This document shows positions 1 through 7,967 of a stretch of DNA of 64,000 nucleotides, piece by piece; within the stretch, counting starts at the first letter, position 1, and every line of letters begins with the position of its first letter. The position numbers and the translations under genes were made by a program. The notes beneath the pieces were generated by a model. That model was not told the origin of the DNA. It saw only the letters and a list, made by a program, of their open reading frames with translations, and did no database searches. The DNA comes from Flavobacterium sp. ASV13 (GTDB lineage Bacteria > Bacteroidota > Bacteroidia > Flavobacteriales > Flavobacteriaceae). Location: the NCBI RefSeq assembly GCF_000745775.1, contig NZ_JQJY01000004.1, positions 310,001 through 374,000 of the forward strand. Direction: 5' to 3'.

Positions 1-231
1 AGAAGAGAAGGAAACTTTGCTCCAAGACGTGAAGGTTCTGGAGGTGGCTTCAGAGGCGACAGAAATTCTGCTCCAAGACGTGAAGGTTCTGGCGGAGGAT
101 TCAGAGGTGAAAGAAATTCTGCTCCAAGAGAAGGTGGTTTCAGAAGAAATGAAGGTGGTTCAGACAGAGCTCCAAGACGTTCTGAAAGCTTTGGCGATTC
201 GTCAAGACCAAGAAGACCAAGAAGAGATTAA
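1..231 (+). CDS. RGG-rich C-terminal tail of a nucleic-acid-binding protein (partial)
   Basis: The open frame runs from base 1 to a TAA at 229-231, giving the last 76 residues of a protein that starts outside the window. It is almost only Arg, Gly, Ser, Glu, Phe and Asn, with repeated units of the type APRREGSGGGFRG (two near-identical copies and a shorter third) and an Arg/Pro-rich end. Such tails bind RNA and are common at the C-terminus of flavobacterial DEAD-box RNA helicases and on some rRNA pseudouridine synthases. No catalytic domain is visible, so the parent family is inferred only. A strong terminator follows directly. A second open frame through the same repeats is a by-product of their periodicity. 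Confidence 0.7.
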   Translation, partial: RREGNFAPRREGSGGGFRGDRNSAPRREGSGGGFRGERNSAPREGGFRRNEGGSDRAPRRSESFGDSSRPRRPRRD

Positions 232-254
232 TTATTTAATATCTTATAAATATA

Positions 255-297
255 AAATCCCAAATTCCAGACATAATTGGAATTTGGGATTTTTTTA
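255..297 (+). terminator. Rho-independent terminator
   Basis: A 15-bp perfect inverted repeat (255-269 with 278-292, loop of 8 nt) is followed by a T run. It lies 24 bases after the stop of the RGG-tail gene. Confidence 0.85.
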
Positions 298-440
298 TAC
301 AAAAAACCTTTCTCCTTGCCTCTTTTTAGTTAAATACTAAAAGCAAGACTTTTTTGCTTTGTTAATTTTCTTATAATTATATTCCAAGACTACAAAATAT
401 TTAATCCCGATTTACTACTTTTAGTGCTTTAAATCAGGAT

Positions 441-1214
441 ATGAAATATTTCGCAGTTTTCTTTTTTGTATTACTTACGAGTATTGGTTTTGCCCAAGAA
501 ACAGAATCAACAACTCCACAAAGAGTTTCAGGTTATATCTTTAATGATAATAGCAAACAACCTCTTCCAAACGTAAATATCATCAACAAAAACAAAGTAT
601 TAGGCGCAAAGTCTGATGCTAAAGGTTATTTTGAAATTGATGTTCAACAAAATGACACACTGCAATTCTCTCTTCTAGGATTCCAATCTTTGCGTATCAG
701 AGTTACCAATGACTGGATAAAAAACAAAATCACAAGAATTCAGCTTACAGAAAAAGCAATTGCACTTGAAGAAGTTGTCATTGCTCCTTTCAGCTTGACT
801 GGATACCTTGAAATCGACTCAAAATTAATTCCGACTAAGGAGAATTATCGTTACAGTATTTCTGGTCTTACACAAGGTTATGAAGCCGGTGAATATGCTC
901 CAAATGCTTTTGGAAAAGTATTAGGTTCGATTTTCAACCCCGCAGATATGCTTTATAATTTCTTTGGAAAAAATGGAAAAGAGCTCAAGAAACTTAAAGA
1001 CATGAAGAAAGATGATACCATCAGAAATCTTCTTGAAACTAAATATGACCGTGAAACTCTTGCCTTGCTTTTAGGAATCACAAAAGAAGAAATCCCGGAA
1101 ATTTTACAGCGTTGCAACTATTCAGAATCGTTTGTTCAGCAAGCAAATGACTTGCAGATTCTTGATGCTATTAGTGGGTGTTATGAGCAGTATAAAGTAT
1201 TAAAGAGAAATTAA
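441..1214 (+). CDS. secreted carboxypeptidase-regulatory-like domain protein
   Basis: 257 residues. Residues 1-18 form a signal peptide ending FAQ. Residues about 28-112 form a carboxypeptidase-D regulatory-like beta-sandwich (VSGYIFNDNSKQPLPNVNI, then a GYFEIDV strand and LLGFQSLRI), the domain found at the N-terminus of TonB-dependent receptors and alone in many Bacteroidota exported proteins. It is followed by a plug-like LEEVVIAPF segment and an alpha-helical Lys/Glu-rich C-terminal half with no recognised domain. There is no beta-barrel, so it is not a receptor. It is flanked by terminators on both sides, which makes it a single-gene unit. The exact role is unknown; periplasmic or outer-membrane location is inferred from the signal peptide. 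Confidence 0.8.
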   Translation: MKYFAVFFFVLLTSIGFAQETESTTPQRVSGYIFNDNSKQPLPNVNIINKNKVLGAKSDAKGYFEIDVQQNDTLQFSLLGFQSLRIRVTNDWIKNKITRIQLTEKAIALEEVVIAPFSLTGYLEIDSKLIPTKENYRYSISGLTQGYEAGEYAPNAFGKVLGSIFNPADMLYNFFGKNGKELKKLKDMKKDDTIRNLLETKYDRETLALLLGITKEEIPEILQRCNYSESFVQQANDLQILDAISGCYEQYKVLKRN

Positions 1215-1236
1215 AAATTACTTTTATAATAAAATA

Positions 1237-1280
1237 AATAATCCCTGATTGCCAAAAGCGATCAGGGATTATTACTTTTA
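1237..1280 (+). terminator. Rho-independent terminator
   Basis: A 16-bp stem (1237-1252 with 1258-1273, one G-T pair, loop CAAAA-like) is followed by a T-rich stretch. It lies 22 bases past the stop of the upstream gene. Confidence 0.8.
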
Positions 1281-1531
1281 TGCATGTGGTAAAACCACTG
1301 AAATTTACAAATGTTGGTACAAAAACTATTCAACAAATTAAAAATCTGCTTGATTATTTATAAGATAAATATTCTATATTTGAGTTGTTACAAAATAAAT
1401 AAACACTAATATTTTTCAGACAAGGCTACCCAATTTAAGAGTAATAAATCCGGTTTTGTCAGACATACATGCAAGTTATGCGTCAACTTAAAAAACTAAA
1501 CTGTGAAAAGACAACCGAAATTTAAAAAACT
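1281..1531. other. intergenic region before small accessory gene run
   Basis: With the preceding terminator this makes a gene-free stretch of 317 bases (1215-1531). It is AT-rich with no supported ORF. It contains GTTATGC at 1475-1481, the reverse complement of GCATAAC at 2026-2032 just after the next gene. This may mark the left edge of a cassette-like run of small genes. No clear promoter was identified. Confidence 0.4.
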
Positions 1532-2014
1532 ATGCTTAAACTTTACAAACTAACAGATAATCAACTTCACTATTGGGAAACTTGGGACAAAGACGAAAAA
1601 ACTGCAATTGTGCATTGGGGCGTTGTTGGACAACGTGGGCAAGACAAAGAAGTTAAAGGCGGACTTTTCTCAAATTTTAGAAAAATTGTTCAGAAAGAAA
1701 TTAACGAAAAACTAAAAGATGGCTACGCTGAATTTGACGAAGACAAACTTTCTTTTTTAGAAATCGAATATAAGATTGACGGTTTTGGAACAGAACAAGA
1801 CCTTGAAAAACGCCATAGACTTGAAAACAAACTTGACGGAATATTAGGATGGACAGGACTTGGCCACACAGACGGCGGAAGTATTGGAAGCGGGACAATG
1901 GAAGCTGGCTGTATGGTGGTTGATTTTGAAATTGCAAAAAAAGTAATTGAAGTAAATTTAAAAAATACAGAATTTGCCGATTACTCAAGAATTTATAAAA
2001 TGGATAATGAATAA
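1532..2014 (+). CDS. WGR-like domain protein, function unknown
   Basis: 160 residues, no signal peptide, predicted cytoplasmic. The N-terminal part (residues about 1-60) reads like a WGR domain: LYKLTDNQLHYWE, then the core HWGVVGQRGQ at about residues 29-38. WGR domains occur in PARP-type and molybdate-metabolism proteins and are thought to bind nucleic acid. The rest contains a GWTGLGHTDGGSIGSGTME stretch rich in Gly and ends in a short helical region; I do not recognise it. It is the first of a run of small, unrelated, same-strand genes. The domain call rests on a short motif and is moderate; no function is claimed. Confidence 0.6.
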   Translation: MLKLYKLTDNQLHYWETWDKDEKTAIVHWGVVGQRGQDKEVKGGLFSNFRKIVQKEINEKLKDGYAEFDEDKLSFLEIEYKIDGFGTEQDLEKRHRLENKLDGILGWTGLGHTDGGSIGSGTMEAGCMVVDFEIAKKVIEVNLKNTEFADYSRIYKMDNE

Positions 2015-2025
2015 AAAAACCGAAC

Positions 2026-2063
2026 GCATAACAGTTACTACTACGGATTTGGGCATAATATCA
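2026..2063 (+). repeat. linker element, copy 1 of a cassette-like run
   Basis: A stretch just past the stop of the WGR-like gene resembles those after the next genes: AACAGTTACTACTACGGATT followed by TGGGCA. Compare 2836-2862 and 4379-4410. The starting GCATAAC mirrors GTTATGC at 1475-1481. Confidence 0.4.
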
Positions 2064-2106
2064 CAGAACTACGACGAAAATAAGACATTTTACAACAAAA
2101 TATAAT

Positions 2107-2808
2107 ATGGGATTTTTAGACAACCTTTTTGGAAAGAAACAAACAGAAGACAATTCGCAAAATTTAGCAGAAACTGAAACTGTTCAATTAGAAAAAGGCG
2201 ACAAATTTATTTCGACAGGAGATAATTATGGATATAAAGTCATTAGACAATTAACCCAAAAACAAAGAGAAAGTGTTGACAAATCAACAATTTTACTTCG
2301 AGCAAGCCAACTATATATGCACTATTGGACTGAAAATTTAGTTTGTACGGACCTAAACGATCAAGAATGGCTAAATAAAGTTATGTTCTTTTGGAAAGCC
2401 GAAGAACCGTTTCCTAAAAAATCATTGCCTCCCGTATTTGAAACTTTTAAAATTAAAAACTTTCTTTTTGTTGGCAATACTTCAAACATTTCATTACAAA
2501 CTGCACAAGCTATGCCTTGGTTTGGAATGCCTGGACTTGGAGAGAAATGCGTTTGCGAAATAAATGGTCAAAAAATAACGATTCCTGAATTAAATAAACT
2601 TGGGATGGTTGAATATGTTGAACCCGTAGAACTAACAGATGACAATCTAGACATATTGACAAACAAAGAAAACTACTTTTTTCTAATCGACGAAAGAATT
2701 ACTCCTTTCAAAAACGGAAATTTTCAACTAAAAGACAAACCAATTCCTATTGATGTTGCATATAGTATTGGCGGAATTCATATAATAAAGAAAACTGAGT
2801 TAGAATAA
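2107..2808 (+). CDS. hypothetical protein
   Basis: 233 residues, no signal peptide or membrane segment, so likely cytoplasmic. It begins MGFLDNLFGKK, a short amphipathic helix plus basic patch also seen at the start of many unrelated small bacterial proteins and followed here by an acidic linker. The middle contains aromatic-rich segments (LYMHYWTEN, MPWFGMPGLGEKCVCEING) and the end is beta-rich (VAYSIGGIHIIKK). I recognise no family. It sits alone between two linker elements of the small-gene run and has ordinary AT-rich codon use. It could be an immunity-type or stress protein, but nothing in the sequence proves it. Confidence 0.6.
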   Translation: MGFLDNLFGKKQTEDNSQNLAETETVQLEKGDKFISTGDNYGYKVIRQLTQKQRESVDKSTILLRASQLYMHYWTENLVCTDLNDQEWLNKVMFFWKAEEPFPKKSLPPVFETFKIKNFLFVGNTSNISLQTAQAMPWFGMPGLGEKCVCEINGQKITIPELNKLGMVEYVEPVELTDDNLDILTNKENYFFLIDERITPFKNGNFQLKDKPIPIDVAYSIGGIHIIKKTELE

Positions 2809-2835
2809 ACATAATGCCGAAAACACTATGCCAAA

Positions 2836-2915
2836 TAGCTATACAACGGATTTAGGCAATTGCTTTATAAAAAAATGGTTTTGTATTTAGAATGATTCGG
2901 CAAATCCGATTAATG
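2836..2915 (+). repeat. linker element, copy 2 of a cassette-like run
   Basis: TAGCTATACAACGGATTTAG followed by GCAATTG (2836-2862) matches the start of the copy at 4379. A second shared block, TAGAATGAT with GGCAAATCC (about 2888-2908), matches 4413-4457. CGGATTT (2847-2853) and AAATCCG (2902-2908) are inverted, so the element can fold. Confidence 0.45.
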
Positions 2916-2990
2916 GGTTGATTTTAATTCCTAAGTTGCTATGGTATTAGAACGTTGACAGTAATACAAAATCAAGAAAAGATACTTAAG

Positions 2991-3350
2991 ATGAAATTAA
3001 AAACATTAAAATTGTTACTATTTACAACTACATTTCTTTTCTGCATAAGTTGCTCAGATTCCAATCCAAAAGAAATAACTAAAAAAGATGCCTATAATTT
3101 AGAAGTTAAAAAAGTTGAAACGCCACGAGGTGTACTTGTAATAAATGGCAAATATTTTTTAAATAATAATGTAGAGATTATAAAAGGAATTGAGAAATTA
3201 GGCGTAGAAGATAATTCAATTTGGCGTTTGAATAAACCTAAACCTAACTTATTGATTATTCCCGCTCCTTACAAATTAATTAAAAAAGAAAACAACGATT
3301 CAATAGTTATAATCTCTTACTCTGATACTATTATCGCCAAAATCAAATAA
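2991..3350 (+). CDS. small lipoprotein, function unknown
   Basis: 119 residues from the ATG at 2991. An in-frame TTG at 2955 would add 12 polar residues ahead of the signal peptide, so I prefer the ATG. Residues 1-20 are a lipoprotein signal with the lipobox cysteine at 21 (FCISCSDS). The mature part is Lys/Asn-rich with predicted beta-strands (GVLVINGKYFLNNN; LLIIPAPYKLIKK). No family recognised. It is placed in the cell envelope by its signal. It belongs to the run of small genes at 1532-4362. Confidence 0.6.
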   Translation: MKLKTLKLLLFTTTFLFCISCSDSNPKEITKKDAYNLEVKKVETPRGVLVINGKYFLNNNVEIIKGIEKLGVEDNSIWRLNKPKPNLLIIPAPYKLIKKENNDSIVIISYSDTIIAKIK

Positions 3351-3414
3351 ACACTACACTAACAGCTACTACAAAACAATCAAGCCAAATCTTTATAAAC
3401 ATAACCAATAAACA

Positions 3415-3948
3415 ATGAAAAAAACACTAGCCTCAATATTTTTAATTTTAGGATTTATAGCAGCATATTTTTTAGTAAAGAACTCTCCTCCAATTCATGG
3501 TCTGCTTTCAATTATTGCCAATTATCTTTTAATTTTTATTCCTTCATATTTTTTCCTAAAAACTTTTTTTGCTTCTGCTGATGGAGTCGGCATGTTTAAT
3601 GATGGGAAAATGATTTTTGTTGCCTGCGCAATAATCACAGTTGTAACAATGAATTTACTGCAATCAAATATTCATGGCGGAACAACATCGGAAGAAAAAA
3701 TTCAGACAATTAGCGAAAAATACAGCTTAAATACGCAAGCAAATATTACTGATATTGTACATCAGGATGGGTTTTTCATTAAAGGCAAAGAAGCTAAAGA
3801 ATCCTGGTTAGTAATTTATTCTTTTTATGTTGACGGAAAAGAATATTATGGGAAAGAAATATTTAACTCAGCACCTGATTTAAAAAAGGGAAACGTTATT
3901 GAGGTGAAATATGTAAAAGACACTCCAACGATTAATATACCTTTATAA
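3415..3948 (+). CDS. small membrane protein with soluble C-terminal domain
   Basis: 177 residues. Three hydrophobic segments (about residues 4-22, 28-50 and 63-82) are followed by a soluble domain from about residue 90 with alternating strands (WLVIYSFYVDGKEYYGKEIF; GNVIEVKYVKDTPTINI). That layout resembles DUF3592-like membrane proteins, whose extracytoplasmic domain has a similar YxVDGKxY...GxxxxVxY pattern; the match is by eye only. The stop codon is directly followed by the ATG of the next gene, so the two are probably translationally coupled. Confidence 0.6.
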   Translation: MKKTLASIFLILGFIAAYFLVKNSPPIHGLLSIIANYLLIFIPSYFFLKTFFASADGVGMFNDGKMIFVACAIITVVTMNLLQSNIHGGTTSEEKIQTISEKYSLNTQANITDIVHQDGFFIKGKEAKESWLVIYSFYVDGKEYYGKEIFNSAPDLKKGNVIEVKYVKDTPTINIPL

Positions 3949-4362
3949 ATGAAGAAAATATTTTACTTAACATTGAGCCTATTTTTTGGAATAAACTTTA
4001 ATTCAAAAGCTCAAAATGTATCACAAACGAAAACCGAATTGAACAAAGTTCTGTGCAAAACCTGGCAAGCAGATTACGCAATGATGAATGGAATGAGAAT
4101 TAATCAATTGCCAAATAACATTGCTTTTGAACTTGAGTTTAATTCTGACAACTCCTATTTAGTAATTAAGGAAAAAACTAAACAAAAAGGAAAATGGACT
4201 TTTAATGAAAAGAAAAAATACATTGACCTTTCAATCAACAACAAAACAAATTCACGCATAACTAAAATTAGTGAAAATGAACTTATCTTGGTGTTAGTTT
4301 CTGATGGAAAAAACAATCCTCCAGGCTTACCAAATATGGAAATATATTGTAAAACGAAATAG
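3949..4362 (+). CDS. secreted lipocalin-like small protein
   Basis: 137 residues. Residues 1-21 form a signal peptide (ending SKAQN). The mature part has the pattern of Bacteroidota lipocalin-like proteins: a CKTWQADYAMMNG opening, then F-x-S-D-N-S-Y, a KGKWTF strand, and a late LILVLV strand. Length fits that group (about 120-140 residues). The start ATG abuts the upstream TAA, indicating coupling with the membrane protein before it. Ligand unknown. Family assignment is by pattern and moderate. Confidence 0.55.
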   Translation: MKKIFYLTLSLFFGINFNSKAQNVSQTKTELNKVLCKTWQADYAMMNGMRINQLPNNIAFELEFNSDNSYLVIKEKTKQKGKWTFNEKKKYIDLSINNKTNSRITKISENELILVLVSDGKNNPPGLPNMEIYCKTK

Positions 4363-4378
4363 AAAATACGTCTGACAA

Positions 4379-4460
4379 TAGTTATAACAACAAATTTAGG
4401 CAATTGACTTACTAGAATGATGCTTCACCTATTCGTTATCGTTTAGGTGGCAAATCCATT
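4379..4460 (+). repeat. linker element, copy 3 of a cassette-like run
   Basis: TAGTTATAACAACAAATTTA followed by GGCAATTGACTT aligns with 2836-2864. AGAATGAT and GGCAAATCC later in the element align with 2889-2907. It contains an extra small inverted repeat CACCT...AGGTG absent from copy 2. This is the last recognisable linker, at the right edge of the small-gene run. Confidence 0.45.
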
Positions 4461-5353
4461 TATAACCCACTAATTTCAAGCCTATACCCTTTCCCACGCA
4501 CAACAACAATTTTTAGATTTGGATCAAATTCAAGTTTTTTTCTAAGTTTTGATATAAACATATCCAGACTACGTCCCACGATAACACCTTCATCTTCCCA
4601 TATTTCTTTTTGAATTCGGCTTTTCTCTATAATTTCGTTGGGAGACAATGCAAAAATGAGTAATAAACGGGTTTCCGTTCCGGTCAGGTCAATTGCTTTT
4701 CCGTTTACAAAAAGTTTCTTATTCATAGTATCAAACAACGCCGAGCCCAAAGTGATACTATCTTTATGTTCATTATAAGATAAAGCCTTTTGTGGCTTAA
4801 AAGATCTCAAAAGAATAAATCCTAAAAATCCTAAAAAGGACAGGCCGCCCAGAAGATATCCATTCTTAACTATATTTATGCTTGTTGGTTCAAACTTAAT
4901 ATTAATCCTATAACAGGCTTTGGGCTGCTTTCTTCCTGTACAGGCTATAATATTATCTCTCTTGTTTTTAGATATAGCATACCCATAAGCTACGCTTGAA
5001 TCGTTACAGTTCAAAACGTTAACTATATAATCATTTGCAAATGAGGATTTGTCTAAAATTCGACTAGTCGTAGCCATTAAGCTGTTTGGCTGAAAAGTAA
5101 AGTCATTCTCAAAACTAATCAGATATTCATTTTCTGCGATTTTTTTCACAGGCAGCACTCTTGATATACTATCGCCCGACTGTAGCAATATTTCATGTCC
5201 AATTTTGCGGAGCAAAATTTCTCTTCTGGCATAATCAAAGTCATCACTATCCTCAACGCTAAAAGCGGCACAGATTACACAGATAAAGGAGAGAAATAAT
5301 AATCCCAACACGTATTTGCGTTTTCCTGAAAGTAGATTTCTGCTATTAAACAT
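4460..5353 (-). CDS. membrane-anchored winged-helix transcriptional regulator
   Basis: 297 residues. Transmembrane segments at about 13-31 and 166-184 bracket an extracytoplasmic domain (about 32-165) that has Cys116, Cys138 and Cys147. The C-terminal domain (about 198-296) is an OmpR/PhoB-type winged helix: LFVNGKAIDLTGTETRLLL, then RSLDMFISKLRKKLE (recognition helix) and VVVRGKGYRLE (wing). There is no receiver domain, so signal transfer is probably direct across the membrane, as in ToxR/CadC, but with the DNA-binding domain at the C-terminus. It is divergent from the gene at 5490, a likely target. A pair of direct repeats lies immediately upstream of its start. Signal and regulon unknown. 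Confidence 0.85.
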   Translation of the reverse strand: MFNSRNLLSGKRKYVLGLLFLSFICVICAAFSVEDSDDFDYARREILLRKIGHEILLQSGDSISRVLPVKKIAENEYLISFENDFTFQPNSLMATTSRILDKSSFANDYIVNVLNCNDSSVAYGYAISKNKRDNIIACTGRKQPKACYRINIKFEPTSINIVKNGYLLGGLSFLGFLGFILLRSFKPQKALSYNEHKDSITLGSALFDTMNKKLFVNGKAIDLTGTETRLLLIFALSPNEIIEKSRIQKEIWEDEGVIVGRSLDMFISKLRKKLEFDPNLKIVVVRGKGYRLEISGL

Positions 5354-5362
5354 AGTATCAAG

Positions 5363-5396
5363 TTTTTATTTACAAAGTTTACATTTTTATTTACAA
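5363..5396. promoter_or_regulatory. direct-repeat candidate operator for the winged-helix regulator
   Basis: The 13-mer TTTTTATTTACAA occurs at 5363-5375 and exactly again at 5384-5396, 21 bases apart (two helical turns), 10-43 bases from the regulator's start codon. OmpR/PhoB-type proteins bind direct repeats with this kind of phasing. The AT-rich context lowers certainty. Confidence 0.45.
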
Positions 5397-5489
5397 TTTT
5401 AAGCTCACAATCCGTAAAATAATAAAGTAATTTGCTTCATAAACTTTAAAAAGAGATAAAATTAGAGTATTAATTAAAACATCAAAAAC

Positions 5490-6056
5490 ATGAAAAAAAT
5501 CATTTATTTGCTGATCTTATTATTGGTTGTAGTAAGCGGAGTGCTATTTGCTAATCACAAAATTAAAAATGAAACCATTAAAAATACAATCTCAAAACCT
5601 CTCTCTGTTGCAGAAAGGAAAGCTGCATTAAAAAAATGGGAAGCTACACCTGATGGTATAATGTACAAAAAATGGGAATCCTCTGATGCGGGTCAGAAAG
5701 TACATAACAGTGCTTTTAAAATAAGCAAATCCATTAAGAATTATACCAATATGGAAGCAGTTGTAACCTCTCTTTCTCTTCCAGCTGGCGCAAAATTAGG
5801 TTTTGGTATGATGGTGAGGATTAATAGTGACGATTATATTCTTGCTTTTGGACCAGAAAAGTCTGGTGAGAATATGTTTAATTTTAACAATGGTTTTGAG
5901 CAATTGCATACACTAAAAGTTAACGACAAAATAATTATAAGGAGTCATCACATATCGCAAGCTCCAAAATATTCATACCCAATAATAATGGGTGACTATG
6001 TAGAACGAGATAGTAAAACGATTTATATGCGTGAACCTAACAAAGACGGCTGTTAA
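5490..6056 (+). CDS. membrane-anchored protein divergent from the winged-helix regulator
   Basis: 188 residues. One N-terminal hydrophobic segment (about 4-21) acts as membrane anchor or signal. It is followed by a duplicated motif, KKWEATPDG and KKWESSDAG (about residues 48-67), then a beta-rich domain (MEAVVTSLSLPAGAKLGFG; DYILAFGP; KIIIRSHH) and a Cys at the very end. No family recognised. The intergenic region shared with the divergent membrane-bound regulator (136 bp) suggests that it is controlled by it and acts in the envelope; that is inference. Confidence 0.6.
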   Translation: MKKIIYLLILLLVVVSGVLFANHKIKNETIKNTISKPLSVAERKAALKKWEATPDGIMYKKWESSDAGQKVHNSAFKISKSIKNYTNMEAVVTSLSLPAGAKLGFGMMVRINSDDYILAFGPEKSGENMFNFNNGFEQLHTLKVNDKIIIRSHHISQAPKYSYPIIMGDYVERDSKTIYMREPNKDGC

Positions 6057-6133
6057 GTAAATAAATCATGAAATACATTTACATGCCATAAAACACTATA
6101 TTTACTTGTAATTAACTCTAATACAAGCAAATC

Positions 6134-6244
6134 ATGTCAAAAGGTCAAGATGCTAAAAAAACAGCAAAAAAAGAACCGTTAAAAACGGCTAAAGAAAAGA
6201 AAGAAGAAAAAAGAGAAAAGAAAAATTCTCCTAAAAGGGATTAA
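6134..6244 (+). CDS. small Lys-rich protein, 36 residues
   Basis: ATG at 6134 to TAA at 6242-6244. The sequence begins MSKGQDAKKTAKKEPLKTAK and continues as a highly charged Lys/Glu-rich chain ending SPKRD. I recall near-identical very short MSKG...KK...EKKEEKR proteins as conserved in many flavobacteria, which supports a real gene despite its size. It is predicted to be soluble and disordered or a single helix; RNA or nucleoid binding is possible but unproven. It stands alone between the membrane protein at 5490 and the convergent dipeptidase. Confidence 0.6.
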   Translation: MSKGQDAKKTAKKEPLKTAKEKKEEKREKKNSPKRD

Positions 6245-6309
6245 TTAGTTTTCAGTCGCAGTTTTCAATCTCAAAGGAAACTGAAAACTGTGACTAAAAA
6301 CTGAGAACT

Positions 6310-7770
6310 TTATTTAACTGGAATATTCGAAAGAATTTCCAATACAAATTTCCAATATTTCTGAGCAGATGAAATACTTGCTCTTTCGTCTGGAGAATGT
6401 GCTCCGTGAATAGTTGGACCAAAAGAAATCATATCCATATCTGGATAATTTGTTCCTAAAATTCCGCACTCTAAACCAGCGTGACAAGCTACAACCTTTG
6501 GTTGTTCTCCATTTTGTTTTTCGTAAATATCTTTTAAAACTTCTAAGATTTCAGAATTTACATTTGGCGTCCATCCTGGGTAAGAACCAGTAAGTTCTAC
6601 TTCGCAACCTACTAATTCAAAAGCTGAACGCAAAGAATTAGCCAAATCAAATTTTGAAGATTCAACAGACGAACGTGTCAAACATCCGATTAATACTTCT
6701 CCATCTTTAATAACAACACGAGCAATATTATTCGAAGTTTCAACCAAATCAGCCATATCTGCACTCATTCTGTAAACGCCGTTGTGTGCAGCATAAATGG
6801 CTCTGATAATTCCTTCCTGAACTCCTAAATCCATCACTTTTTCAGGTAAATCACCTTTTACGATTTCAATCGATAAGTTTGGTTCAGTTGTTTTGTATTC
6901 TGCTTTGATATCAGCAATAATTTCCTGCATATCGTACACATAAGCTTCATCAAACATTTGAGAAATAATTACTTTAGCAACACTTTCTCTCGGAATCGCA
7001 TTTCTTAAACTTCCTCCGTTAACTTCGACGATCTGCAAACCGAAGTTTTCAAAAGCATCAAACAATAAACGGTTCATGATTTTATTAGCATTTCCTAAAC
7101 CTTTGTGAATATCCATTCCTGAATGTCCTCCGTTTAAGCCTTTTACTGTAATCGTATATCCAACAGAACCTTCCGGAACTTCTTCTTCATGATACGTTCT
7201 TGTTGCTGTAACATCAATTCCACCAGCACATCCAATATCAATTTCATCATCTTCTTCTGTATCCAGATTCAATAAAATCTGACCTTGAAGAATTCCTCCT
7301 TTTAGGTTTAAAGCACCAGTCATTCCAGTTTCTTCATCAATTGTAAACAAAGCTTCAATTGCCGGATGCGGAATATCTTTACTTTCCAGGATTGCCATAA
7401 TTGTCGCTACTCCTAGCCCATTGTCAGCTCCAAGTGTTGTACCGCGAGCGCGAACCCAGTCACCATCAACATACATGTCGATTCCTTGAGTATCAAAATC
7501 AAAAACAGTATCTGCATTTTTTTGGTGCACCATATCAAGGTGTCCCTGCATTACGATTGGTTTGCGATTTTCCATTCCTGGAGTTGCAGGTTTTCTGATG
7601 ATTACATTTCTGATTTCATCTTCAAAAGTTTCTAAACCTAAACTGTTTCCAAAGTTTTTCATAAACTCGATAACACGTTCTTCTTTTTTTGACGGACGCG
7701 GAACAGCATTTAAATCTGCGAATTTGTTCCAAAGTGTTTTTGGCTCCAGATTTCTAATTTCCTGACTCAT
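6310..7770 (-). CDS. pepD: aminoacyl-histidine dipeptidase (M20 family)
   Basis: 486 residues from the ATG at 7770; a TTG 24 bases upstream would add eight residues with no family support. This is a cytosolic zinc di- or tripeptidase of the PepD/carnosinase type (M20), which cleaves Xaa-His and other dipeptides. Visible metal and catalytic motifs are GHLDMVH (His77, Asp79), GADNGLG (Asp116), DEETGMTG (about 145-152), LDTEEDD, and the GGHSGMDIH lid and dimer-domain motif. C-terminal GAHSPDE contributes the last metal His. Length is that of full PepD. It stands alone, convergent with the small Lys-rich gene. Confidence 0.93.
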   Translation of the reverse strand: MSQEIRNLEPKTLWNKFADLNAVPRPSKKEERVIEFMKNFGNSLGLETFEDEIRNVIIRKPATPGMENRKPIVMQGHLDMVHQKNADTVFDFDTQGIDMYVDGDWVRARGTTLGADNGLGVATIMAILESKDIPHPAIEALFTIDEETGMTGALNLKGGILQGQILLNLDTEEDDEIDIGCAGGIDVTATRTYHEEEVPEGSVGYTITVKGLNGGHSGMDIHKGLGNANKIMNRLLFDAFENFGLQIVEVNGGSLRNAIPRESVAKVIISQMFDEAYVYDMQEIIADIKAEYKTTEPNLSIEIVKGDLPEKVMDLGVQEGIIRAIYAAHNGVYRMSADMADLVETSNNIARVVIKDGEVLIGCLTRSSVESSKFDLANSLRSAFELVGCEVELTGSYPGWTPNVNSEILEVLKDIYEKQNGEQPKVVACHAGLECGILGTNYPDMDMISFGPTIHGAHSPDERASISSAQKYWKFVLEILSNIPVK

Positions 7771-7830
7771 TATATTTTGTTTGAAGTTTAACAATTAAGA
7801 GTCCCAAAGTTACAAAGTTTAAATGCTTTT

Positions 7831-7922
7831 TTCGCCACAAATTGCACGAATTAGCACAAATTATAATGGCTCTAAAATTAAACAAATCAGCAATTAGCGA
7901 AAATTTGTGGAATTCGTGGCCA
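7831..7922. repeat. degenerate extragenic inverted repeat (GCCAC-ACGAATT family)
   Basis: GCCACAAATTGCACGAATTA near 7834 and, inverted, AATTTGTGGAATTCGTGGCC near 7902-7921 are imperfect arms. Similar hairpins lie at 19436-19490 and 33930-33982. The repeat overlaps the open frame in front of the DUF3810 gene, which argues for a later start of that gene. Confidence 0.5.
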
Positions 7923-7967
7923 ACTTTTTTTAATTGTATTTATATTTACGTATCCAAAAAATATACT

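Noticed and set aside
17..340. 107-residue open frame starting MLQDVKVLEV
   Set aside because: It is the off-frame reading of the RGG-type repeats; frame 1 gives a coherent Arg/Gly-rich protein end with a stop at 229-231 and a terminator right after.
1475..4460. Functional integron
   Set aside because: No integrase in the window and no complete attC pair; kept only as a possible relic or cassette-like run.
7842..7967. Upstream extension of the DUF3810 gene
   Set aside because: The added residues come from an extragenic inverted repeat, start at TTG and do not look like a protein N-terminus; the GTG at 7968 gives the normal family length.
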